64,000 nt of DNA from Chamaelirium japonicum (lineage: Eukaryota; Streptophyta; Magnoliopsida; Liliales; Melanthiaceae), in the NCBI GenBank assembly GCA_947650365.1, contig OX393555.1:11079840-11143839 (forward strand), written 5' to 3'. Under the pieces are notes generated by a model, which saw only the letters and a program-made list of their open reading frames with translations, did no database searches and was not told the DNA's origin. Below are positions 21,448 through 32,159 of this stretch, one piece after another; within the stretch, counting starts at the first letter, position 1, and every line of letters starts with the position of its first letter. A program made the position numbers and the translations under genes.

Positions 21448-21919
21448 ATACCTAAGATCCATAGGAAATTGTCTTTACAAGTCGACACCGACTGCTCGTA
21501 TTTTCTGCTACAGGCCCGCATCACCACCCTCTTTATACGGGTATCACCTAAAAAGTGAGGTAATTGTATGTAATGGCTGGTCTATGTGTAGCATAGGCAA
21601 CAATAAGCCCTTATGAGGAGATGGGGGGCTTGGATACATGATGAAGCATCGATAAAGAGGAGCTATACTTGGATTTAAGTAGTGAGAAGGGATTTGATGA
21701 CAAGTTCTACTTTAAAGGAATTTTGGACAGGAACTAATTATGTAGTAATAGGATACCCAGCCACTAGATAGTGGGGAGATGCGTCTCATTATACTTGTTT
21801 ATAATATACTACACCAACACATACAAGAGGCTCACACTGTCACACATTGATTTGTTGAATATTAATTATGAGAACAAACATCTATTATAGACTTGTGATC
21901 TTTTTTCTTTACCCATTTG

Positions 21920-22290
21920 TTGTAGTGTAAGACAAGGGTGTAATACAACAGTGTGATTGTTTTCAATACCTTGGATGTACTACACACAATAATGAAGATA
22001 CAGATTAGGACATATCCCATAAAATTAAAGTATGTTGGATGAATTAGAGAGGAGCTTCAGATGTGCTATGCAAGCAATACATGCCCTTAAGAAGCAATAC
22101 ATGCACTTAAGAATTAAGGGCGAGTTTCGCAAGACTACAATAAGGCCCACCACGTTGCATAGGTCAGAAAATTGGTCATAAAGAGAGCGGAAGCACACAA
22201 GATGGGCATCACAAAGATGGATATGGGAAGGTGGATGATGTGACAAGATTAGGACGGATAGGATTGTCTATTGCTGAGGTCACAATTCTT
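21920..22290 (+). pseudogene. RTE-clade LINE, C-terminal remnant
   Basis: Reading through several stops on the plus strand gives CFQYLGCTTHNN, then DISHKIKVCWMN and RGASDVLC, and later fragments around KRAEAHKMG and DKIRTDRIG. This is the conserved C-terminal part of plant RTE-type LINE reverse transcriptases. All parts are frameshifted or stopped. The length and both ends are undefined. Confidence 0.7.
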
Positions 22291-23389
22291 CTTGGATCCC
22301 ACCACATGTTTCTGCATTGATTATGGATATGGCATTGCTATGCTTCTTTTAGTGGTATCGTAGATTGCCCATGAACTTACTTTATCACTAGATTACACCT
22401 TCATTATTTGAACTTGCCAGCTACTCCGATGCCTCAATGTGCTCATGATCACTTTATGGCAATATCTCAGATGCATCATTGTGCTCATGCCCCCTTCATT
22501 AAGGCAATATCTCGAGTGTTTTCTCAGTCATTTTCCAAACTCAAGAGGCCATCACTTGCACAATCTTGCTCATACATTGACTACCAGCAAATTTACTACT
22601 CACTCAATGGTCATTTTATCATTTTTGTGAAAATTCTTAATGGAAAATCCACGTAAAGTTTGAAAAAGGAGGGGGGGGGGGGGGGGGGGGGGGCACAAAG
22701 AGCATTTCATCCTAAAATATGCACATACATTCATCAATATAGATATATTATCTGTTCTCGGTACTGATGCATTCTTTTAATTTCTTGAACGAGTCTACAC
22801 ATTCTGTATATATTGAGTTAGTATATACATGCGCCATTCATATAGTGGATATGCACATTTGGTTATGAAATTTGTATCACCTATTAGCCTGCATGCCCTA
22901 CTTCTTCAATCCAACACTCGCTACTCAAGTTTCATTTAAAAAAGGAATTATTTCTTGAAGAGTGGTACTTACATGCAGTTAAACAAGTGAAATACCTAAA
23001 CCTCAAAAAAATTTCTCCCAATAATAATCATTTGAATCAGAATCCGAATTGAATATAAGTATTTCCAAAACATAAGCATGATTAATATTGAGAATGATGT
23101 CAACTAATTATAAAGTGAACTGACATTTTGTTTCTAGTAATAAAAAAACTAATTAAAAAGAGGGTTTACAAGTTCCATAAGTTTATACCTAAAAGACGAT
23201 AACGCAATGTGTCCTAATTTGTACATATCAACAATTTAAAGAAATCTTAAATGTAAAAATGCATGCCTTTGGTAAAGTACTAAGCACATCTGGGACTAAA
23301 CCAATTTCTAGACCAAAGGGAGGTAGTAAGAAATTACTATAACTACAAAAAATAGAGCATTCACTGAAAATATGAGTTGGATTGCTTAC
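22291..23389. other. Presumed intron, AT-rich, with a G23 run
   Basis: No recognised gene or element. A run of 23 G lies at 22671-22693. Confidence 0.4.
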
Positions 23390-23450
23390 AGGATTGTGAT
23401 AGGATAGCCGAGGTGAGATATTTAAAACGTCATCATACACTCCTGACACA
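23390..23450 (-). CDS. Candidate host-gene exon (20 codons)
   Basis: On the minus strand a strong acceptor (CTCTTTTTCAG) and donor (GTAAGC) bound 61 bp encoding VSGVYDDVLNISPRLSYHNP after one leading base. That leading base and the phase-0 end fit directly between the start exon at 26763-26853 and the candidate at 13626-13739. It is an alternative to, not compatible with, direct use of the 25-bp candidate at 24761. No homology was recognised. Confidence 0.3.
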
Positions 23451-24760
23451 CTGAAAAAGAGCATGCAATTATGTAAGAATGTGAAGCTGAAACCTTTATC
23501 AATAATGCTTTCAACAAAATAGAAACCCTCAAAATGTCAGAAATATAAGTCATTAGTCCATGAAAAACTATAGCATTGAGATTCAAAGCATTCTCATAGA
23601 ATGAGGTACAGAAGAACCTGGGTTGGCAACTAGAAACCCATGCTCTTTTACTGGTTCAGTTAAAAATGTTTTTCGTTTCAAAACACAGTGAAATTATCAA
23701 CAATTCTATCCAAGAACTTCTCACTCTATGTTTGGCTCCCATCAAGGATTGGTTAGATATATTGATAGAATTCTCAACTGATGGTGCATTATATATAAGG
23801 CTTGCCTTTTATCTATATTTCAATATGAAATGCACGAACAACAGAACAATCTTCAATCAAGATTCAAGTTAACTTCAAAATAAATTGCAGCACAAGTACG
23901 AACATGTATAAATATAGGAAAATAAAAAATAGAAGACATGAGGAAAGAGTATAGATATCTTTCAAATGCATGTATTCGACACATAAGAGACCTGCTATTG
24001 AAAAGCTTTGACTAATTCCAAGGAAAGATGGGTCAAATGGTGCAAAGAAAATTTTTGTGTAATGAAGAACAAGAGAACAATATGGAAATGGTAAACTACA
24101 ACCCTTAAGTAGCTATCTTTTCATTTAAAACAGATAAGATCTAGGTAATGGATACTAAGTTCATGATTGACATATTCACAACAAAGGACTGATGTTTGTC
24201 ATGAAATGAGAGTCTCACTATATAGGCAATTCAATCCCGCATATCTACTAGACAGTTTTCTTAAAGGAAAATTCATTTTTAAGTCAATTTGTAACTAAAT
24301 TAACCCAAGTAAACATACCCAACAATTTTTCCTTCAATTGGTAGCATCAACATTCCTCCACTACTTCAAATTTGTTATTCAAGGACTTCAAAAATTCAAT
24401 ACATACATTTAGGGTTGCCATCTGCTACTTATGTTAAAGAAAGCCATTATAAGTTAAGCCTGTCAAATTGGAAAGACAACATAACCTACTACTACATGGT
24501 TAAGGTGTAGGTGGACATATATTGGAACCTTTATAGGCACCGATTCTTCTAAATTCTTCCGATGTATTGATAAGAATTCTGAAACCGTTTGCAAAATATC
24601 TCAAGCTATCCAATATCTTCCTTTTTTATAGAATAACCATTAAATTTGTAAAACATAGAAAATGTCTAACATAGTTCAGATAAAATCGGAACACAGTTAT
24701 GATATCAGTTTGTTTAGGCTTAATCCGTGATAAATGTTACATATATTATACAAAAATCAC
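23451..24760. other. Presumed intron
   Basis: AT-rich, with no recognised gene or transposon. Confidence 0.35.
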
Positions 24761-24785
24761 CTCTTGCTCTTGAACTATTTTATTT
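24761..24785 (-). CDS. Candidate micro-exon of the host gene (25 bp)
   Basis: Acceptor TTTCTTACAG and donor GAG/GTGATT on the minus strand bound 25 bp that complete a split codon and add NKIVQEQE. Following the arginine-rich end of the start exon this would give a basic stretch leading into a coiled coil, plausible for a MIP1-type N-terminus. Very short, so chance cannot be excluded. Confidence 0.22.
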
Positions 24786-24993
24786 CTGTAAGAAACAGAG
24801 CAATACTTTACTTTTCTAAGCCTAGTCAATACCGAACAAAAAATCCAGCAAGTCAAACAAGAACTGCATAACAAACAACTCTGGTCAGGAAATTCATTTG
24901 TTGCAAGGTAATCTCACAGGATAATCCGGCTTTAGGCATAGAGATGATATGTCAACATTCCTTTATGAATTCTTTCTTATTTTTAGTAGATAA

Positions 24994-25235
24994 GGGGGTG
25001 TTTGGCATCATTCCGGAATAGTCCGTTTCTATTCCCAGTTCCAAATTTTAAAACTAACGGATAGCATTTGTTCCGGTGGAATGAAGGACTTGGGAACGAT
25101 AATACATCACTCCATCCATTTCTATGCTAACCGGAACGTTGAGTCATTGAATTACATTAGAAATAGTAATTGACGGGAAAACCTCTTCTAGATGAGGTTT
25201 AAGCGGAATAGCTGTTCCTTGTGCCAAACACCCCA
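24994..25235. mobile_element. Tourist-like (PIF/Harbinger) MITE, 242 bp
   Basis: The terminal inverted repeat is GGGGGTGTTTGGCA on the left and TGGGGTGTTTGGCA inverted on the right. The target duplication TAA lies at 24991-24993 and 25236-25238. Size, termini and trinucleotide duplication all fit Tourist-type MITEs. Confidence 0.85.
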
Positions 25236-25439
25236 TAAATTACTAACACTACTATCAAAATTTAACAAAGTATAGATAACAAATAGTACATAAAACAATG
25301 CATGTTGACATATGTACATCCGAAGAATGGATTACTGCTTATCAATACCAAAACCATGTTAAAAAAGATGTACCTGATTCAGTGGTTGTTCACTTTTGGT
25401 AGTTGCTAGATGTTATTTCCTATAGCTATGAGCAACAAA

Positions 25440-26400
25440 GATGCTACCACTAGACCAGTCCCTATCCTGTGGACCCTGTGGGAAGAATGGGATGATTGAC
25501 TCTTGTGTGAGCTCCTACATGCACCAAATATTAACACCCTAGGCGAAGACGGTCCTTGGGCGAACCAATGATCCTTCGGCTCTCAAGTCAGTCAAGAGCT
25601 TGAATGTAGTTGCAAACTATGGAAATCCTCCCTTACCTGGTGGCCAAAGGGCTACTTTTACACGAGAGGTGGTGGGGAGAAGTATTGTAGCGTCTGCACC
25701 GGCATCACCGTCCACCACGACACAATCTTTGCCCGTGGTTGGTGTGGACTGTGAAGGCGTAATTGCAGAAAAGTCTCCAGCCATTACCAATGGTCTGGCA
25801 CAGGCGTTACTAACTTACCGCAGATGAGGACGAGAATCACAATCTTTGGGTTTTAGTCAGTGTGATAGGATTGTTGCACTGTAGAAGCAGGAGCCCAACA
25901 CAAAAAGGGTGAATTGCAAACACATAACAATCGTATTCATGAATAACAGAAAGCCACAAGCACAAGACAATGATTTACGTGGGAAACCCAAATCAGAAAA
26001 AAGCACGATCGCCGACGATCGAAATCGACTATAAAGTCGAGGATCAACATAAGGGGCAAGCAATAGCTCCCTAAACGAATAAACCCTATTCGCATTAGAA
26101 TTCCTCCTCTCAATGAACTCGTCGAAATCTTACATAATGATCCCAGCCCCTGAAACACCCTTTACATACATAGTCTTAGGGAAATTACAGAAATAATGAT
26201 CCTGGTCTCTTCACACCCTTTGGCCACAAGGGTGCCAATCAAACTGAGCCAAACTGAGGATGTCTAGACCGGACCTTGCTCGGAGGCCGGCTGTATCCTG
26301 AGTAGGTCACTTGCTTACCATCATCCTTTGGCCCTTAATATCGATGTTTTAAGTCAGAGTCACGCCATGTTAGGGAGTCAGTGGTCCCATGTGTCAAAAT
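25440..26400. other. Probable transposon-derived stretch with a short ORF
   Basis: The plus-strand ORF at 25600-25827 (75 aa, starting MNVVANYGNPPLPGGQRATF) has composition like the start of plant LINE ORF1 or gag-type proteins but no domain I can name. From about 25850 the sequence has GTGGGAAACCC and hairpin-like CGATCGCCGACGATCG words found in some LTRs. Borders were not found. Confidence 0.3.
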
Positions 26401-26762
26401 TTGGCTCGACCACGTGGTCGATGGGATGGGTTTATTTGCACCACCTACATATACAACAAACATGATCTCTAACTATATATTTATTTTCTCTGTTCTAAAG
26501 CCTGCAACAGTTTGCGCATTCCAACATCTATATGCCCATAATGTTTTACCATTAGTTCTCCCTTCCAAACAAGAACAATTTGACTTCAAAATACCTCTCA
26601 GCGCCCAATTCTACTACCTATGCAATTCACCAATGTTCATCAAGCAATTGTGCTTCTGATTAGCAGAAAGAAATCGAACGGGTGATATTTTTGTCAGCAG
26701 AACACCTCAAAAAACCTAATGCTTAGCAACTATAAACAGAGAATGCTGATCATAATGCTTAC

Positions 26763-26853
26763 CTCCGCCACCGTCTCTGCCGATTCGAAGAACAATGAGG
26801 CGAGGAGCAATAAACGCCCGCCATTCTCATATACTCCTCTTCCATCGAACTCC
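26763..26853 (-). CDS. Host gene start exon (ATG at 26845)
   Basis: The minus strand has an ATG at 26845-26843 followed by 27 codons, MEEEYMRMAGVYCSSPHCSS then NRQRRWR, and a clean donor GAG/GTAAGC at 26762. A possible acceptor AG lies at 26855-26854, so the exon would start a few bases before the ATG. The basic NRQRRWRR end resembles the N-terminal arginine-rich stretch that precedes the coiled coil in MIP1/DUF547 proteins. It ends in phase 2. Together with the untranslated exon to its right it looks like the 5' end of the same minus-strand gene that carries the zipper exon at 4.7 kb, which is an inference from orientation and protein type. Confidence 0.45.
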
Positions 26854-27155
26854 CTAATTTTTTCCTAGTATGCATCCCTCACTTCTGAAAATCATGAGAA
26901 CACATCATAATATGTTACAACATAACCCCCCCCCCCCCAAAAAAAAAAAAATTAAAAATTAAAAATCAATCAGCAGCACTTTTCCAAAAACTTATAACAG
27001 CAACAAATGGGTTCAGATTCCCTCAAGACAATCATTAGAACAAGAACATAAGCAGAAGATTCACTAGATCCACCAAAATCCAAGGCTACCCAGAAGAAGC
27101 AAAAGACCCATGAAAACCATATTCGAAATGAGTGGGAAGGGGGAAGAAGCCTCAC

Positions 27156-27300
27156 CTTAAAGAGTCCAACAACTGTCCATCGCAAACCCTTCACGTGAAT
27201 CTAGGAAAAAGGAACGCCTGAATCTCTCTATCTCTCTCTAGATAGATAGTTATAGAGAGAGAGAGAGTCCTAAACTTCACAAAACTCTCCTTGAAACGGA
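27156..27300 (-). other. Candidate 5' untranslated exon with CT microsatellite
   Basis: On the minus strand a CT-rich stretch (CTCTCTCTCTCTATAACTATC-like) leads to TTCACGTGAAGGG and a donor AAG/GTGAGG at 27155. CT-rich leaders and a leader intron are common in plant genes. The right border, and hence the promoter, is not determined. Confidence 0.35.
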
Positions 27301-27769
27301 GAAGAAAACAAAGGATCTGCTAGAGGACATTGCAGACAGAGATGGGGTAAGCTGTGCGGAGGGGACAAACGGCCATAAAGGCTGGTAACATATTGGCAGC
27401 CCCTTAAGTAGTCATCCAGACAAGAAAATCTCTGAGAGAAAAGATGACCCACCATGGATTAGTGAAAAGACTTACATTAGGTGAATAGAATCAGTAGTTG
27501 TGATAATGGCAGGAGCAGGTGCTTTGTTAACAGCCCCCCATGGATTACTCTGCAAAGAGACAGAGAGAGAGAGGGTCATCCCTAACCACCATTACAGATT
27601 AGGAGGAGACTTGTCAGTGAGAACAAGCATCAAACAGTGGGGTGATGAGATTATATCTAATGGGTGATGCTCACAACCAATCCATCCCCATTGGAATCCT
27701 CCAAGAAGGCCATGGTCTTTCTTCAACTAATGGATAAACAGTAATCTCACACAAATCCCTCCAGTTGGA

Positions 27770-28460
27770 TTTTTAATGTTGGCACCCAGTTAAGTTTTAA
27801 AAGTTTTTTAATTCTAAACTACCCCTGTCCCTAATCACTAGTACATCGGATATTCCCTACCTCCTTTCCTACACCTCCTACAACAACCCCAGCCCCATCC
27901 ACCGCCCTCCTCCCTCCTTCCTTCTCACCCCTTTCTCATTTTTTGTCCTCATTCCTCATCTTCTTCTCTATCTAAATCCTAACCCAATCAGGAAGTGTTG
28001 ATGGATGCAAACCGACATTGTCATTGCAATATTGGCATATTGCCATCGACACTGGCATTTTCTTATTTGGAGCTAATGTCAGTGAGTTACAACCGATATT
28101 GCAATGGCAATTTTTGGTCTGTATCCATCGATACCTCTTGGTTGGGTTATGATTCAGATGGGCAAAATGAGCATTAGGAAGGAGGAGAAAGAATAGGGAT
28201 GAGTACTAGGATGAAGTAGGAGGAAAAAAATCCAAGGAGGTAGGAGGCGGCAAAGGGCAAAGGAGGAAGGCTTGAACGAAGGTTAGGAATAAGGGTATTT
28301 CAGGATTATCTAGGGCGGCATTACAAATCCACCTAAATGGGTTGGGTGCCAAGATTATCTTGGGTGACGACACTAAAATCCTGGGTGCAAATAGCATGAC
28401 GGCCGAAAATGGATGGTAGTGGGATTGCATTGCCCTTATAAAATCTGGGTGTCATTTTTG
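27770..28460. mobile_element. Foldback element, imperfect long inverted repeat
   Basis: The left arm (about 27770-28050) and right arm (about 28060-28460) are diverged reverse complements. Examples are TAACCCAATCAGGAAGTGTT against, inverted, TAACCCAACCAAGAGGTATC, and GGCACCCAGTT near the left end against TGACACCCAGATTTTA inverted at the right end. No coding content; target duplication not identified. Confidence 0.5.
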
Positions 28461-28718
28461 GAAAGAAAGGGATCTGATGGAATCCTAATTAGATATTGGG
28501 GGATGTCACATTGCATGAATGCAGTAACCAGCAATCCAAGATTGTGGATCTTTAGGCAAGGTAATAACAGCAGGGGATGAGGTCATCAGCTAGTATGGGC
28601 TGGCTGAGTGCTGGCTTTGGCAGCACAAGTCCATCTCCTGTGACTTGACCAGATTACCCCTTGCCCTTTGGTTGTGATTCTTATACAGTGTATTAAGATT
28701 ATAATGTGCCCTCCTGTG

Positions 28719-29244
28719 TAGGGGTGGCAATGGGTCGGGTCGGGTCGGGTCGGGTTCGGGTCGGGTCGAGACATATGTATAAGGGCAAAACACCCAATCC
28801 GAACCCGACCCGTTTAATAAACGGGTCAAAAACGTAAACCCAAACCCGACCCGCCTAATAAACGGGTTGACCCGACCCGACCCGTTTAACCCGTTTACTA
28901 AACGTGTCGGGTCGTGTCGGGTCGGTTTGGTTCGGGTTGGGTCAACAGAACCCATGTAAACCTGTCGGGTTGGGTCAAGACAAGTCGGATTGGGCCGGGT
29001 TTGATCGGGTTGGGTCGGGTTGGCTCGGGTCGGCTCGGGTCGGGTTGACACGACCCATTTGTTAAACGGGTCAAGTCGGGTCAATCGGGTTATAAGGCCA
29101 AACCCGAACCCGACCCATTAAATAAATGGGTCAATCGGGTCGACCCGTTTATGACTCGAACCCGTTTAGGCCAAACCCAAACCCGCTAACTTCGGGTCGG
29201 GTTCGGATCGGGTTGGCGGGTCGGGTCAAGAATTGCCACCCCTA
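28719..29244. mobile_element. Non-autonomous hAT element, 526 bp
   Basis: Perfect ends TAGGGGTGGCAAT on both sides in inverted orientation. A perfect 8-bp target duplication CTCCTGTG flanks it (28711-28718, 29245-29252). The interior is filled with GGGTCGGGT and AACGGGTC words, the hallmark of this abundant plant hAT family. No transposase. Confidence 0.92.
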
Positions 29245-29451
29245 CTCCTGTGTGGAGATCCATTGTATGTACCTTGTGGGTCATCTGTATTATTATGCCA
29301 ACTGCAGGGGAGCCCAGTAGATGGTAGGTACCTTTCTCTACAAATAGAGGGCCTGCGGTTCTGGTGATCTCATGGTGGTTGGTCCTGATTTGTATGTAAA
29401 CCACCCCCCCTCCCCGGACCACCTGGGTATTGGGGGGGGGGTTACTTATAA

Positions 29452-29700
29452 GTGGTATCAAAGCTTCGGGTTGGTCCAAACCCATGCCCCGATTTAATGA
29501 AAGAGGTGGAGTATGTTTCGCCCCCAACCATTCTTTGCAGGCGCTCATGCACTCCGAGCGCCAATTGGCCCCTCAAACCCATGTGAGGAGAGGGAGTATG
29601 CTTCGCCCGCTAGGCCCTCGTGGGAGGGGGAGATTTGTTGATATTAGTCCCACATCAACTGGGGACGGACAACAATCGACTGTCTAGTGGACCTCTTTTT
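29452..29700 (+). mobile_element. LTR-element remnant: primer site, short interior, LTR start
   Basis: TGGTATCAAAGC near 29453 resembles a tRNA-Met primer site. After some 165 bp a purine tract (GTGGGAGGGGGAGAT) precedes TGTTGATATTAGTCCCACATC, a common plant LTR start. The left LTR would lie to the left and be split by the 28.7-kb hAT. Likely a TRIM-sized element cut short on the right. Confidence 0.45.
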
Positions 29701-30289
29701 TTATTTTGAGAAATCCTCTTAGAGTGGGAAGGTTTGGCTTAGAGCCCAACCAGTATATTAATAAGAAATAAAAATATTACAATAAGTAAAAAAAAAATAG
29801 ATCAGATATGGAAGAGCTACAAGTCCCTTGAAGTTGGCCGGACCACATGATAGTCGTATCAGACACTAGTCCGAGCCCGAAGCGGATCCATTGCCTGAAA
29901 ATCACACCATCTTTGTAACCGAAATACTTCGGTGGAGAGGCCTTATCGCATAGCGTCATGAGGATGCCTATCACTGCGTGCTATACCAAAGAAATGGTCG
30001 AGGGTCCCATTGCAAGTCGTGATATCACATGCGGTGATAGGCATCCCCACGGCGCTATGCTATAAGGCCTCCCCATCGAAGACTTCCACTTCTTTGTGAT
30101 CTTCCCCCCATCTCTCTAGCAATAGTAGGGGAGATGTTGAGTTTGGCATCTCTCAATTTAATAAGGGACCGAATGTTGGGTTAGAGGGGAGCACCAAGGA
30201 TGAGCCACCCGTGAATCGTGATCCACATCAATAGCAAGAGGAGGAAAAAAACAAGGGAATTTTCTGTGAGGTTTGTAAAATATCCTTTT
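29701..30289. other. Unassigned repeat-like sequence
   Basis: The start (CTCTTAGAGTGGGAAGG ... ATTAATAAGAAATAAAAATA) resembles the 3' region of some plant LINEs in minus orientation, but no RT or RNase H is readable. Confidence 0.25.
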
Positions 30290-30299
30290 CATCAGTTGA

Positions 30300-30520
30300 T
30301 CTAATATGTGGCCAAACAACTGATGTTTTGGTGAGAAGGTTATGAGTTCAACTCCTCCTCCCTTCAACTTATTCAGGAGTGAAGTGAGAATTGTGGTTTC
30401 ACCCCCGAAATGATTAGTCTGAGTCTAAAGTGAGCCATTGCCTGAAAGGTTTCAAGACACTCGTCAATCTCAATAATAATAATAATAATAATATTAATAT
30501 TAATAATAAATATTATTATT
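30300..30520 (+). mobile_element. SINE-like element with AAT tail (copy A)
   Basis: GGTTATGAGTTCAACTCC resembles a pol III B box. The body (GCCATTGCCTGAAAGGTTTC, then CAATCTC) ends in an AATAAT run. A diverged second 3' part with an A tail sits at 30640-30731. Confidence 0.45.
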
Positions 30521-30923
30521 AATAATAAGGATAAATTATACTTTGTCTTTCTAAAGTTTAGCTCAAAAACACTTAACCCTTCTATAGTTAAAAAACTATA
30601 TTTTGTCCCCTTCAAGTCAGATTAAAATTACCAAATAATGGGGCTTTACTTCCGGTGGGATTAGTTTAAGCCTGAAGTGGGCCATTGCTCGAAAGGTTTC
30701 GGAACACCCGTTGATCTCAAAAAAAAAAAGAGAAAATTAAATAGTTGACAAAGGGGTATTGAGCTAACATTTCAAACTTTAGGGCACGATTTTCGGACAA
30801 AATAAATTGGGGGGGGGGGGGGGGGGGGGGTTTAAGTGTTTTTTAGCTAACATATTTAGATTGAAAGCAATCTTGATAATCTTTAATAATATATGAACAA
30901 AATAAATTTCTTTGATTTATTAT

Positions 30924-31110
30924 AAGAAAAATGCTATACAACCCGAAGGTTTTTTTGAATCCGCTCGGCCCGATTGAAATAGCCGTGTACGAATGATGGG
31001 GGTAAAGATTTAAATACCTTAGTTGAGATTCAACCACCACTCATAGACGGCCACATCAATCTAGCTGAGTGGAACCCGAAAAACCTTCGGGCTGAATAGC
31101 ATTTCCCTTA
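30924..31110. mobile_element. MITE, AACCCGAAGGTTTTT family (copy 1)
   Basis: Inverted ends AAGAAAAATGCTATACAACC and, at the right, GGCTGAATAGCATTTCCCTT. The same family occurs at 44430-44609 and 52941-53126. Confidence 0.65.
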
Positions 31111-31563
31111 TTATAACTATGATGTGTGTATTTGGACTGATATGGTTTACACTTGGATAAGTTTGCATCCATTTGATAGGAGTTCAGATGTCCTCTAGTC
31201 GGTCGCCCCCAATAGGTGGGTCTAATTTGTATCACAACCGCATGCAGTCAGCTGGAGTACTGTTCAATTCGAGTTGCCTACTATTGTGTGGGTGTGACGC
31301 GCACGGGCCCATCGATTGACCGAGGCCGATCGACTGGAGTAGATCCGAACTCATTTGATAGCTGAGTTGTTGTTGCATGGCTCACTAGTGGCCAGTGGTC
31401 CCGGGTTTAATGTCCATTATGGATATTTTCGCTCGGTGTTGCGGGTGCTCGTGGTGGGCCTGTTTTCTCAGCTTGCGAGGCGACTTCTTGCCAACTTCAC
31501 TCCGGTGGTGACTTCTTCGTGTCTGGCTAGGGGTCTAGTACTGCTTGTAGGACGGGTGTGGGG

Positions 31564-31972
31564 TAGGGGTGGCAATAGGTCGGGTCGGGTCTAGTTTCGG
31601 GTCGGGTCCAAAACCCCTAGACCCGGACTCAACCCGTTTAACTAATATCCTAAACCTGTACCCGACCTGTTTATATACGGGTAGACCCTTTAAACCCGTT
31701 TACTACACGGGTTTATTCAGTTCACCCAATCCGACCCGATCCGACTCGACCCGACCTAACCCGATAGACCCGCTGATATTGCGGATAGACCCTACCCGAC
31801 ACGACCCGTTGAATTTTAAACGGGTCTTCCCGGATCTACCCTAAATCCGGACCCGACCCGTTTATTAAACGGGTCTATCGTATCGACCCGTTTACAACCC
31901 GAACCCGTTTAGCCCTGACCCAAACCTCCTAACTCCGTGTGGCCCGTGTGGGGTCCGAAATTGCCATCCCTA
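31564..31972. mobile_element. Non-autonomous hAT element (duplicated copy A)
   Basis: Starts TAGGGGTGGCAATAGG and ends ATTGCCATCCCTA; interior CGGGTC and AACGGGT words. It shares its flanks with the copy at 45061-45516, so both derive from one insertion that was later duplicated. Confidence 0.8.
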
Positions 31973-32159
31973 CTAATAACCTCTTCGAAAATTGATCAGT
32001 TATACGGTTAAGATAGGAGTCCCTGCACCCATGGAGCCACCAATATCTGCCATCTACGAACATCCAGTACAATCACAAAGACATGCAGGCTCCCACACTA
32101 GTTCAAAAAAAAAAGAAGGTGAGATTGCAGTTGGTCCACTGAATAAACTGATCCCCTCA

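Larger units (their letters stand above)
30290..32150 (+). repeat. Duplicated block, copy A left part
   Basis: Aligns in order with 43815-45710: SINE-like unit, AAT repeat, second SINE tail, MITE, hAT element and their shared flanks. Confidence 0.8.

Noticed and set aside
28590-29084. 164-aa ORF of repeated DPTRPDP residues
   Set aside because: Translation of GGGTCGGGT subterminal repeats of a hAT element.
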